A stretch of DNA of 64,000 nucleotides, taken from NCBI GenBank assembly GCA_963556695.1, contig CAUWAG010000003.1, forward strand, positions 8,804,001 through 8,868,000, read 5' to 3'. The notes below the pieces were generated by a model. The model worked only from the letters and a program-made list of their open reading frames with translations, was not told where the DNA came from and did not search any database. The stretch is from Anthostomella pinea. Its lineage: Eukaryota; Ascomycota; Sordariomycetes; Xylariales; Xylariaceae. The position numbers and the translations under genes were made by a program. Each line of letters starts with the position of its first letter. The stretch's first letter is position 1. This document shows positions 12,601-24,900 of the stretch, piece after piece.

Positions 12601-14640
12601 CTGGCGGGTTGGCGGGCTGGGGGTGGCTACCGTTAGCAGGTTGGGTGTGCGCCAGGCGTGCGCCTGCCTTGGAGCCCTTGGGTGCTGTACACGGCCCAAC
12701 AGGGTGTCTGGGTGTCTACAGCTGCTGGAGGTGTCTACAGCAGGTGTCTACAGTGTACAGTGCAGCCTGCAGCAGGTACCTGGCGGCTTGTCACTCGGCG
12801 GTCCCTCTCCAGCTGTGACCGGGTCCCGCCCTCGTCCCTCCGGAGCCCTGCCGTTGAGGAACCCAGCTTATCCCTACCTGTGTGGGGGGAGGCCTGGGGG
12901 GGCTGGAACCCTGAATTGGACCAAGAACGGGAGAAGCGGCTGCCAACGGCGGCTTCTGGTTGGACCAGGCCTCCTTCGCAGGGGGGCCCCACTAAGCCAA
13001 GGGGGGTTCCCCTGGGGGAGGAGGAACGTGGAGGCAGCGCGCCCTGCAGTGGTGCAGTGGTGTGTTGTGTACATTGTCACATTACGAAAGATTTGGAAAA
13101 ATTCACAATCAACAGAGTCATTGCATGTGCTGATTGCATGGTTACTGGCGACTGGGGACTGCAAATGCAAGATTGGCTGGCCGTTGAGAATTGTGCAAGA
13201 AAACCGCTATGCACAAATCCAACGCGTTCATTAATTCTTCCATCTCGCCCGCCTGCCCGCCTCGTGCGTGGCCCCAGAGGAGGGCCATAAGGGGGCCGGG
13301 GGGTGGGTACAGGGCCGGGCAGGGCAGGTGGGGTGTGAGAGAGAGAGACACTCCGGTATTGCTCGTGTCGAGGTCTGGTCACTGGTCACTGGTCACTGGT
13401 GATGGTCAGAGGATGCGGACATGTGTTTCGAATCCTCAGTCTGAACACACTCTATCTCTTGGACTCTTGGACTCTCTGCCTCCCTGCGATGGCTGTCTAC
13501 CTTAGGTAGGTAGGTATCAGCAGAACCAGAAACGCCAACGATGGTAACGAGGTCATACGCCGCCATATGCCATATGCCACGAGGGGCTGTGCAGTTATTG
13601 GTAAAGTAAGCAAATTGGGCACGAACAGCTCTCCATAGATCAGAGACATTGTGCATGCAACATTATCCCTTCTAAGCCATCCAACTAATAATAAACCCGC
13701 TAGCTTTGTCATGTTAGCTCGTCTCTCCACGACTCATCTTCCCCCGGAAGGCGGTGTGGTGGTTGGTGGCTGAAGACAACCCGTACAGAATACCGTGTTC
13801 AATACGTCCGTAGCCCTATCCTCTCTGCTACGTTGTATACCTACCTAGGGAATCCAAGTCGACGGCATAGAACAAGGCACGGAAGTGAGCAGGAAGCAAT
13901 ATTGAAGCCTTCTATTATCTGTCTCCTTCCAAATATGCGACCGCATATGCCGCAGCAAAACCCCCCTTATTACGGATCAAGCTATTCCTCTAGCCTCAAC
14001 ATGTAAGTCATCCACCACTGGCACACCCACTCTGTGTGGGGAACTCGCCATGAGGATTTGCGCCGCAACACCAAGCAATGCTGGAGTCGGCGTGGGCTGC
14101 GCGCATTTCATTACTTCAATGATGTCGAGCTCGACGAGTGTTCTCGAGTCCGGACAATATCTTCCCTTCCGATGCTGCTGGACGAACAAGGACGCGCCAT
14201 GCATAATAGCGACACCTGTCACCAAGACGGTAGACCAGGTCCTTCACCCGCACCTCGTGTCTGCCTATCTGGCCTCTGCCCTCCTAGTGGGTGTTATTTT
14301 CTGACGCCTTGTCCGAAGAAAACCTCACGATAATAGATATGGAGCACGTGGGGCCGAGCTCGGCGGTATCGAAGCAGGGTGTGTGTTTAGTAGATAAGAG
14401 CCTTCACCCACTCTCACTCGGTATAATTCTCGAAGATTTGCCGTCTCCTCCACAAGATAATGATGGGGACACCGACACTGGACATGAGTGGACTGCGGAG
14501 CGCAAAAGAAATCGGGACCGGACGTCTTGGTGCTAATGATGTTAGCACAACATGCAAGGCGAGTATGATGAGTGGTTGCTCAGTTTCATTGACGTTTGTT
14601 AACAAGAATAGTCTCGACTCTGCAAGCTCACCTCAGCTGG

Positions 14641-14720
14641 TCTCCCAGTGCCTCCCAGTGCCTCTCAGTGCCTCCCAGTGCCTCCCAGTGCCTCCCAGTG
14701 CCTCCCAGTGCCTCCCAGTG
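14641..14720. repeat. 10-bp minisatellite, eight units
   Basis: Eight head-to-tail copies of CCTCCCAGTG. Only two units carry a single change (T at the first base of unit 1, and CTCTCAG in unit 3). A ninth, diverged unit (ACTCCCGAAT) follows. Near-identity of the units suggests recent slippage or unequal exchange. Confidence 0.95.
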
Positions 14721-15272
14721 ACTCCCGAATTCTAGTCCCGGGCGCGGCTGCGGCCTTACCTCGCGACAATCATCTCTCCGCCAGTCCTGGCAGTCGACTA
14801 GTTGAAGCCGGAGCACGATAGTATCGCAGGCCGGCGTCTGGGGCAATCTCGGCGTCAGGAGTCATCAGACTAGACAAGGAGATAAACGCGGGGAATAACA
14901 GCTCAAGCTCATCCACAGTCCACAGTCCACAGTCCAGAGTCTACTGCAGGCAACTGGAGTGCGATCTTCGCCATTGTCAACTCAAATCTCAAATGGCTGC
15001 TGCCGGTGCAAACCTGGGGTAAATGCCATCATTGTCGTGGGCTGGCTATGGCTAGTAGTAGGTACTGAGCCTATCGACCTCTGCGATGCCCTCCCCCACA
15101 GATCTACACCGGCGCTATGTATCAAGGCGTATTATTAGGATCTCCCCATACGCCTGGACCGTCTTCTTCCAACGAATGCGTTGGTCTTGGCCTTGGCAAC
15201 TTGGTCTTCGGTTTCTTATCAGTGCCCCCAAGTTCGATCCCTCAGCACCGGTGATCATGTGCCATCACTCAC

Positions 15273-15522
15273 CCTGCTGTGGCTCGAGTAGGGGTCCGTG
15301 TGATGAGTTAGCATCATCTGGGCTGATGGTATAGGGGCCAAGGCTAGGCTTCTTATCATCGGGAGGTTGCATGATGGATCTATCTTTAACCGCCACGACG
15401 CACGTGCTGACGATGACGATGCGCTCGGTGAGCAGAGCGAGCAGGCGGGTGACAACAAGGAAGGGGGTTCCAACTTGAGTCAGGAAACCGCCGTGTTGCT
15501 TACCGAAAAACCACGTATCCAT
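15273..15522 (-). other. Possible exon of an unrecognised membrane-associated protein
   Basis: From ATG at 15522 the minus strand reads about 83 codons with a hydrophobic centre (FLVVTRLLALLTERIVIVS) and a polar tail rich in Asp and Pro. The segment ends at CAGCAG followed by GTGAGT at 15272-15267, a good fungal donor site. I could not find a convincing following exon or a family. It may be a real exon of a gene running left towards 14 kb, or a chance frame. Confidence 0.2.
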
Positions 15523-16767
15523 GCCAAGCTTCCAAGCGAGGCGGAAAACGTGGGGGCACGGGTGACGAAAAGGGCATACCTCATGATACCTACATCACGG
15601 AGGAAGATTGTCCCTCATTCTCTTTCTTTATCATATGTGCACCCTCCACCTTACATATACCAAGACTACCGGTACATCCTTTGCCTGCTTCACGGATTCA
15701 ACGGAATGACGCTGCTTCGTCATCAATGATTCTCAGCGATTTTGCGTGCGACCATTGGCATCGATGATGCGAGTACGCCAGTAAGCATTACGGTACTCAG
15801 CCCCGGGAAACGCCCGTCGAGGCTCGCTGGGCAACGCTTGGCTGTTCGGACAGCACTGTTTGGCTTGCAACAAGTCTCGTCCCCGGAAACATTGTTCGGA
15901 TTTGTACCTGGTTGCGTGCCAACTGACCACCGTTACTGCTGACTGCAGTTATTCCGGGGAGGGCCACAGGTTGCCTCGCACGTACGCCGTGGCACCCCCT
16001 ATTATTTATGACTACGAGTATCTGGTGTTAGCGGCGCACAAGATGAAACAATACGCAGCCGCTGAACGCCTGGGCAGTGAAGAGAAAGTTTCGAGCGTGC
16101 AAGTGCTGAACCTACCTATACCTCGACCCCACACCGGGGTAGATTGCCGGAATCCGGAGAAGTGACTCTGGGGAGGCTGAAAGGGGCCAAAGGGCAGTCG
16201 GGTTGAGGCCCAGCACCTGTCTTCAGTATTTTATGCCCGGGCCGCAAGCTATCCATCCAATGTACAAGTCTCTTGCACCTTCGCGCGTGCGACAGCAACA
16301 CCTCGACATGATCATTCAACAATGATGTTCGCGATCATACGAGACTCGCCTGACACAGGCTCAGATTGCAACTGTCCGCCGTCCCCTTGCCCACATGCGT
16401 GCGAATCACCTTCGAGTTGTAACGCATCTCTGGCCTTCCCCACACAGCTGACACGGGACGGCGCACATCTCCAGTTGCCCGGGATGTTGAGATGCCCAGA
16501 TCCAATAACGCTAGCATAACTCTTGAAGCCTGGAGTCTGGAGTCCGTTTTTCCTGATGAGGCAACCCGGAGCAGCTATTAATCTATTCAGAACTGATTGC
16601 GGCGATCATCTCGCTAGTAGTACTGTAGTCGCACGTGTCAAAACCAGCGATAGCAGATGGTCTGGTTCGGCAGTCGTCTCTAGTAGATGATGGCGAATCT
16701 GGGGCAATCTTCGCCATGAGAGCTGCCGGCAGTAGGGGTGGAAAAATACCGTGGATTTCAGAAAAAC

Positions 16768-17025
16768 ACTATACAATACAATACACGCATATAATACGTA
16801 TTATACCGTATTGTATCATTCGGGCCGGAATAACCTCCGGGACAGCCTCCGGCCAGCTGCATGTGGGTCAACTATCGGTCGCCGACAATTTCCGAGCCAA
16901 ATCTGGGTGGTCCGTGGTACTACCAGGTACCATCCACTACGTCACTACCAATAAACATACGTTTTCTATTGAAAGATACAATACAATACCATATTATACA
17001 ATATTTGTATTGTATCGTATTTCCC
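16768..17025. repeat. Pair of AT-rich hairpins sharing an ATACAATAC core
   Basis: Two AT-rich blocks, about 16768-16818 and 16973-17021, each fold on themselves. The first contains TATAATACGTATTATA flanked by ATACAATAC and GTATTGTAT. The second runs from GATACAATAC to GTATTGTATC. They also occur in inverted orientation relative to each other, about 155 bp of GC-balanced DNA apart. This could be a MITE with complex ends. No clear target duplication is visible. Confidence 0.55.
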
Positions 17026-17949
17026 AGACTCCATCCCTAGCCGGCAGCCTGCTCCCTCACGTCCGGACGATCAGGAGCATCACCATTACGGGGCCGGATG
17101 CTAATCGACAACCCGGCAGCTGCCCAGCACACCGTCTGAGCCGATCATCATACGACCAGGGGGTGTTGTTCTCCGGAATATATCGACTCATGTAACACCT
17201 ATCGTACAATGATAATGCAAGAGCTCCGTGCCAAGTATCAAGCCAATACATACGGCCCGCTGTGACACAGCAGGGGAGGCTGATAGCCAGGCCCAGACTC
17301 CCTCCTCCTCCTCCTCCAGCAGCTCTCACACATCGTGACATCGACAACGGCGCAAGCTAGTAGTTCGAACCCCATGGATGCGGCAGCTATGCTACCTAAT
17401 CCATCAAACAGTTGATGAGGAGGGATTCCAGAATCATGTCACCATTGGCAAAAGGGTCCAACGATCTTAGCTCTGCGGGCTATCAATGGGAATTTCCGTG
17501 CTCGGGCAAATATTACTCGACAGCAGCAGAGGCCTAGATCCAGACTTGTGTCACTACACGAGTCACGCAGGTTGACGACAGACGCTATCAACATGGGATT
17601 GTGGGAAATGGTTAACGCCGAGGAAAGGCTACGAGTTCGATTTCCACTCGGACCACAGGAGCCCGGTATTGATCCGTTGCTCCGGCCTCATTTAGCTCGG
17701 CTGTCATTTATACCGCGGCGCACATCAATCAGGTAATATCATAATCGCCGGGGCGCCTCTGGAAACTAGCCGGAAGAATAGGAGCAACATATGGGGACTC
17801 GACCGGAGGCCCAAAACGCGAATCATCCCTATTTCTTCAGCTATCGCGCGGTTGATAAATGCGCTAACCTAGCTCCTATTACGGACTCGGGAACTCCCAC
17901 GTCGTCCCGCTAGCATCAAAGATCACGAACCAGGATTTCCCACGCCAAG

Positions 17950-18069
17950 CGGTATCTCTGCCCCATCTTGCCCCATCTCGCCCCAGCCCCATCCGCCCCA
18001 TGTGCCCCATATGCCCCCCATATGCCCCATATGCCCCGTCGCCAGTGTCGCCAGTGTCGCCAGTGTCGC
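17950..18069. repeat. GCCCCATmt and GCCAGTGTC 9-bp tandem tracts
   Basis: A run of imperfect 9-bp GCCCCATNN units (TTGCCCCATC, ATGCCCCAT and similar) from about 17957 to 18040 is followed by GCCAGTGTC units at about 18041-18069. Because the period is a multiple of three, open frames persist on both strands, which explains several spurious repetitive ORFs here. Confidence 0.75.
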
Positions 18070-20439
18070 TTCCCAATCTTCCCTCGGTCGTCCCGAATTC
18101 CCCCGAGGTATGCCTTCGCTTCGTTTTCTGCGGTATTTTGACCGAGACGACCCGCTGGTCCGACGTCCGCCCGAACCCTGTTGACTTGTGGCCTCCGGAA
18201 GTTCATATATTATCAACTGCAATGCTGTCATGAGAGAATCGGACAATTCCCGAGGCTGTCTACCATAGGTGGACCATCAGCCTTCTCATTGCTGTCACCC
18301 CTCCGGTTTCTCCTCATATGGCTAGCCACGGTATAGCAGAGACGGGTTGACTACCGTTGACCCGAAATACTAATCGTGTTTTTCTGGAACGATAGGGACG
18401 TCGTCCCAAGTTACCGAGCTAGACACGTTTGTGTGCTGATTCACATGGCATCAGCTCAGCCAGCAAGGGACGCGCATTCGGTAGTTTGAAACTTCGCCCC
18501 GACACAGCCAGACGTACCTGCATAAAAGCCCCTGTCAGCGATCTGGAGATGGCACTGCTATGTAACTCTAAAGAGGGTACGGACCGGGTCCCAACTCCCA
18601 ACGACGGGCTACGCGAGCCTATCAAGGCTGGCGCCGCTGGCCCCCGAGCCTCTCCATGTCAATCCATGTCGAAGACTCGAAAGGGCTGGCCGGAAGGGGG
18701 AAGGGGAGCTACCCCATCCTCGCCCATGCGCACGTTGCGACCAGGCGCCTGGTCTGCTTGGCTGCGTTGTGAAAGTCCGCCTTGGCAGATAGATTCCCTT
18801 GTTGGCTTGTGACAAGGCCTCTCAGAGGTCTATTCCGACTATCTACGCGGCCTCCAACTCACGGACATGTTCATGCGAACGCTCTGTCTGCGAGGCATAG
18901 CGTAGAGCATTGGTGAGACGGATTCCGGTCCTGACGACGCTATCAATGGTCGCGGAGGCCCATTCCTCAACCTGGCAGCCCTGGGCGGCGGGCGCAGTGC
19001 CAGGATTAGAGCAAGTTCCACTACCGTATCTTACGACTGGAAGAGGGTTCAAGACCCCTCTGTTCCGCAACAACCGCACACCGAGCTTCCCAGCACTGAA
19101 CTGCAAGACGGTGGATGTCTTGGGAGCGAAGAAGCCTTCTTTCAGAGGTCTAGGGCTCCCGAGGTTGAGCCTTGTTGTCTACCGTCTACATATGCAGCCA
19201 TCGGCCTACAATTTGGACACGTAGGTATGGGTGTATGCGCACTAACTTTGGACGGTCTCTTGATAACGCCGGCGGATTCTTTCGAGACGGCCCGGTACTC
19301 GGTGGGATTTTCTCCAGTAGGTCTCCTCATCTCCAGGCCTTCTAGCTTTTCTAGCTCGTCTAGCGAACCCAAAGACTCGGGGCGAGACGTTTGCCCACGT
19401 GTCACTTGTTGTGATAGCGTTCGCGAGAGAGAGACAAAGTCGTGATCTTGTGGTCGGCGTGCGTGCACAGCAAGTACCTCCTCCGATGGGCAAACACTCC
19501 TACACCACGAACTCACAGCGGTGTTGCCGCCCGTATCAGAAGGATGCCGCAGTAGCCCACATGCGGAGAGCTTGCGACCCCAGGGGTCAAGTGTCGTGCG
19601 TCGATGATGCTGATAAGTAGCGCTGTAAGGCTTGGAGGATGGATGAGGTGCCTACCACGAGCCTGACGTGCCTGAATCCTAATGATGTCGTCTACATATC
19701 GCTGCCCAGCTCCCCAGCGAATACCTAGCTCAACACCGCACCAATTCGGGATATGCATCGGATCAATCTCATGGGGATTTCAACAGAGCCATGGGCGGTC
19801 TCATTATGTCAAAGTCCATTTAGAGAATCTCTTACCATTACCTGTATCGCCATCGATTTTCACAAACTTTAGATTGAAGTTAATTACGCAAAGCCCGGAA
19901 CCAACGCCTGGCTGTCGGTTGCTGAGAGTTCCGCGAGTCGTCGGATTACGCGCGGTTGTGTCGTGGTCGATGGCCTATCTACGAGGTTGAAGCTTCCTAT
20001 TAGCATCTGAGCTCTCCAAGTTGATAGTATGTATTCCTAGATCCAATCTGCCTGAAGGGAGTAATGCATAATGGGAGGTCAAAGTCATCGGAACAAGACA
20101 TAGTTAACGAATAAAACGTTTCGAGGTTCAATGCTGTACCTATGTGATGTCTTGACGTGAGCGTCGGTTGCCAAAATGCAAAATGGCAATAGGAGGACCC
20201 CGCGTCACGTGCAAGTGCGGCGGGGTGGTTGTAGGGGTGGTTGTTTGGGGGATTTATTATTCTGGCAGGCGCTGCTCGACTCGGGCGCGACCTGCATCAA
20301 GACTTCGATGGGCCTTCAAAGTTGGAACTTGGAATGGTGAGGCTCAGCACACAAAGCCTTCATGCTAATAATTAGTAAGACCAATGAGGAGGCCGTAGAG
20401 CCAAAGCTGTTCATCCGAGGCGGTCTCCCATAAGTGGCC

Positions 20440-21984
20440 ATGGACAGGTACGAGGCCATACACGGACAAGATGTCTCGAGCTTCGACTTGACCTCCACCC
20501 GTAAGCGACTCAACTGCACTTAGCCAGTCTGCTGCACGAGTTGCACATCGCTGACCGACTCGCCTAGATCGATTACCGACAGTCTCGGCTGCGCAGGCGC
20601 TCGAGGATCTCAAGTCGGACCCGAGAAGGTTTCTCTCAACCGGCCTCGACGGTCTCGACAGCGCTGTCAATGACGTTTCCACGGCTGATCCAGATCTTGG
20701 CGGTATAGAGAAGGGTCAAGTCGTCGAGGTCTGGGGCCCTCCGGGGTCTGGGAAGACTGCCTTCGCGTAAGATCGCCTATTGCCGCGCGACGGCACGTAT
20801 ATTGGCTCATGCACTGATTGTCTGCACCAGTATGCAACTCGCTGCGAACACTCTGCGGGACGGCAGCAAGGTCGTTTGGGTAGGTTAGTCTTACTCCCGC
20901 CCCGTTGATTAGATGGTTGTTACCCCTACTGTATCTTCTTGGCTCGCCTGTTGGAGGGGTTGCTGATTCGAGTTCAGATGCGTTTCATCCAATATGCCAT
21001 CAGAGACTTGGTGAAATTATGAGCTCTACACGAAGACCAGCATCGCAGACGGCTTCTACAGATAATGTAACAGAAGACCAATTAAACAACCTGCTCCATT
21101 TTGTCACACCGAGCTTGGCACATCTCATCGGGTTGATCTGCAAACCGACGACGTCCAGCATTCCCGCGGATACCTCCCTGGTTGTAATTGATAACCTGTC
21201 TGGTCTAGTGAACCAGACTTTCCCAAAGAACCTCGAGACTCGACAACCTCCAAAGGGTAAGTCTCCAGCACTCTTCCGGTCGGTGATTGGCAATGAGGCG
21301 TTGACACACACGGTGCACAGGGCGAGGACCCTCGGCGAGGCGGCTGCAGGTTCTTCAATTTCTCATTTCGGCACTTCAGAAGCTTTCTGCCACGAGAGAC
21401 CTGGTTATTGTCGTCCTATCTCAATGTGCCACGAGAATGCAACTCGAGCGTGGTGCTACACTGATCCCAGCCATAAATGCCGGTTCCTGGGAGCAAGGCA
21501 TTGCCACCCGGCTGGTTCTCTTCAGAGATTGGGTGATGAGAGGTGATGCAGTGCACGACATGCATCTCGTAGGGATTCAAAAGCACCATGGCAAAGTCGA
21601 CTCCGGGGGGATAGGGCCAGTATTTGCGTTTGACATTCAGACGGTGAGTAGTGCATTGGTTCAGTATCAGTGCCGTGGTACTGACTCGCACAGGACGGTC
21701 TCATCGATGCGGAACTACATGGAACGCAACCCTCTCTGACCCTGAGTGCAACGCCCCATCAAAAGAGAAAGCTCGATCAGACAGGTTTTGAGATTCCCGA
21801 TAGCGAGGGCGAGGACTACGGCTGGGAGGATGAGGACACGACTGAAATGCCGAGCATGCCACCACAGTGGCAAGGCAGCGAAGACCTCCTCGTCGGCCAG
21901 ATCGACGACGATGCCAACCGAGTCGATGAAGACGCCGAGGGTCATCTGGCACAGAGCACCGACGAGGACAACGAGTCCACTTGA
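20440..21984 (+). CDS. RecA/Rad51-family recombination protein, Rad55/Rhp55-like paralogue
   Basis: Predicted ATPase that helps Rad51 load on single-stranded DNA during homologous recombination. Six exons join in frame: 20440-20500, 20568-20766, 20831-20883, 20978-21256, 21321-21643 and 21694-21984. All introns are 50-94 nt with GT-AG ends. The product has 401 residues. Residues 77-84 form a Walker A motif (GPPGSGKT) after a LSTGLDGLD block typical of the family. Walker B is SLVVIDNL ending near D176. The strand with LVIVVLSQCAT and a following arginine-rich turn match the RecA core. About 90 C-terminal residues are acidic and probably disordered (PDSEGEDYGWEDEDT). The VWGPPGSGKTAF start without an N-terminal helix-hairpin-helix favours Rad55 over Rad51 or Dmc1, but another Rad51 paralogue is possible. 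Confidence 0.85.
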
Positions 21985-24900
21985 GACCGAGATTTCGGGT
22001 CTTTACAAACTCCACGACCTAGTCATTGGTGCCAGCTCAGAGCCTCATTGTGGTGGCTTGGGCGCTTGAAACCCGCATCCGCATTCAAGAGCCGCTTGGA
22101 GTTATGATTGCTTTCGAGGACTGGCAGCACGGGGCATTTGCGGCTCCGCCGGGGCCCAACACAGCACAAGGACCATAGAAAGTCGGTCAAATGTCGGCTT
22201 CTCGTCATGCTCGAGACCCGGCCTCGCCCGTCGCTCCACACCTCGGTCCTTCGCGGCGCTTCTCAAAACAGGCCATCCTCATCCCAAAACTCTGCATTAT
22301 GGTTTAAGGCAGCAAGGGAACCATGATTCAAAGCATCAGCTACAGTACGGACAACCGGCCTCGGAGGTTTCCACATGCTAAAATTCTGCCACCTGCAGTG
22401 CAACTGCCAGTTTCTGTGCCCACATACATGATATCCAGCATCAAGTGCAGAAGCTCTTCTAGATAGAAACACACCTGTCTGCATTGGAGTCCTGCAGGTT
22501 CCAAGTTTTATCTTACAGATGGCTGGGTCATATGTACGCGTTCAAGCCACATTGCAGATATCAGGGTTTGTGTCAGCTGAGACGGACCGCAACAGGATAT
22601 CGTCGCTGCGTCAATGCATACTGCGCAGGACGTTATGCAATGTATCATTGAGGATTCATCGCGGCCCATTATCATGTCTTTAGGCGGCTTGCGGCAGCTC
22701 TTGGCCCGAAAGGGTTGCATCGCATCGTCGTAGTGCATTTCCCTTTCACTATATCTACCTTTCAGGGTCCAGCGCCGTGCAATCCTCCGAAGCTCCAAGC
22801 TCGACCACCAATAAAGGTCAGCCTTGGGAGGCTTGTTTCTGGCTACTATATATGTATCATAGGAGGAACATGACTTCTACCTCTGCCTCCGTCGGGCTTT
22901 GTGTTCCAATAGGTTCATCCGCGGCCGCCATACACTCGCCTTGGGTGTTCGTGGACGGGGTAGATGGCCGGCAATGCGACGCAGTGCGTCTGATCGATCA
23001 TCTAGATGACCAGTCTCACAGGGAGGGAGAAGGGATCGATCTGCTGTAGTAGTCGCACAAGAAGGTAGGATTGCGCCGATGGATGTGCGCACAACCTGGA
23101 ATGGGAGCTCTGGCTGCCGGGACTACCAAACTGCGCTCATCTATCTCAACTACGAGGTGCATAGGCTTTCGCTACCGTAACGGCGACTCGGATTAAGGGG
23201 CTGTAGCGTCCTGGTCAACTTGACTATTGTTGCCATAGTGCTTGCTGGCAGATCCCCCGCCCTTCTGCAGCCGTTTCTAGACCGGTCGAGAGCAGCTTTG
23301 GCTCTAGGATGGCGGGAAAATAGAGAGCAGAGATGGCTGAAGAACCGTGTGACATTCCCGCTTGAACGATGCGCCGCATGACATGACGCGTGCTGCACAG
23401 AACAGGGGCGCATTTATTACCTTGCACCCCGGTCCAGCCCTGGGACCTCACCGGTGTGCCTGCCCGACCACAGATACCACGGAGCCGGATGCGTGAGCCG
23501 TCGTTCCTGGAGATCGCGCGGGTTGGCCCGCCGTCAGCGGGATATTGCCATCTTCAGACTGCTGCAGCGCCAAGGCAGATCATATATAGCACCACTGCAC
23601 TGCACCCTGCCTCCCTCCCCCCCTTCCTATAGGAGGTATTCTACACCACCACTACCACCATGACCACCATGACCGCTATCGAGAGGCCACTGGGGCTTCT
23701 CTCGCTCATATGCTGGAGCGCGGAGCCGGCTGGTGGTGGCTTCTGGTGCGGAGATTTGAGAGAGCACATATAGTAGTACCCATGTATGCTGTGCGTCTAA
23801 TCCGTCTCCTTGCATGCGATGCCGCCTTGTCCCGCGCTGCAGGCGCACTGAATGACCGGGTTTGTGACGGGATGTGGTTGCAACCGGGTGATGTGGCGCG
23901 TCTGCTCCGCCGTGCCTGTGTGATGAGGTGGTGTGTAGCGATTTGGAACCTGTGACCGATTGACCTGTGTCCGATATACCTACCTTGTCGCAGTGGCCTA
24001 AAACACCGGCTTGAGACGATGAGTAGCGGAGAGGGTTCCTCAAGGCTGCTGCTGTGTGCTCTCTCGTGGGCCGTATGCTGATTCGCTGGCTGCTACGACG
24101 GATACAACTGGTGACCAACCTGTTGGCGGTGCATGTTGCGGACGCTGTGTGTGTGCCCTGCTCTGCTCCGTGTCGGACTCGGTGTTGGGCAAGGGGTTGT
24201 GGTGATTGCTGGTGTCACGATGCGCACACGCACACGCACCGCACACACTCTCTCCCTAGTCCAGGTGCCTGGACTGTCGCATAGCCTCGTTGAGCATGAA
24301 GCTGGATGAATATATTCCGTTGCTACTCGACGATCATGGGCTTCTCTTCGGAAGATCCAAGCTGTGGTTGCAGCGCTCCCCATCACGCGCTTGTACCTGG
24401 GTCGTCGGTTGCGTACTCCGTGTCCTCGGTGTTGGCTTGCGGCTTGGGTACATTGGTAGATACTTAGGGTGGCTATCGTGATGCCGTCGACTGGTTATTC
24501 TAGATCTTGGGGGATTCCCAAGTGTTCTTAGGCAATGGGATGGGTAGTTAAGTCGTTATTTCGCACTACGTAAGGTAGTTGGGATTATCAGTCACACCGA
24601 TAAATATTCGAGCCGCCTTTCGTACGCGTTTCTTGTGTGGTCTTCTTCCAGGGCCCTGCTCTCTGTAGCTGTAAGTAGGGAGTGAGCTCACCTTTTCTCT
24701 CTCTGACGAGATGCCTGCGTTCTTCGACCTGAACGTATGCTTTAATAAAACCTAATAGTTCTAGGGACTGACTTCTCCATGATGTCGTTTTAGAATGCAC
24801 GAAGCATATCATGGAAATATATTCACTAATCGCAAACTGAGACGCATGATGCTCGCGGCTTGCATACGATTCTCCCTCGGTAATGCTGTCTCGGGAGTCA

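Larger units (their letters stand above)
12600..20439. other. Gene-poor region with minisatellites and unresolved coding-like pieces
   Basis: No complete gene is supportable. A minus-strand segment 15273-15522 reads as an exon-like piece (entered separately). Frames around 13977-14605 and 18843-19758 on the minus strand have some protein-like composition but no family I recognise and no convincing splice pattern. Low-complexity elements include GTGTCTACAG repeats at 12713-12760, GGTCACT repeats at 13376-13400, the 10-bp minisatellite at 14641-14720, CCACAGT repeats at 14917-14938, AT-rich hairpins at 16768-17025 and 9-bp minisatellites at 17950-18069. Confidence 0.5.

Noticed and set aside
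12713..12760. Possible CRISPR-like spacing of GTGTCTACAG repeats
   Set aside because: Three short, irregularly spaced copies in a fungal genome; simple repeat, not an array.
16635..17195. Plus-strand frame of 186 codons
   Set aside because: It runs through both AT-rich hairpins, giving Tyr/Ile strings; better explained as repeat DNA.
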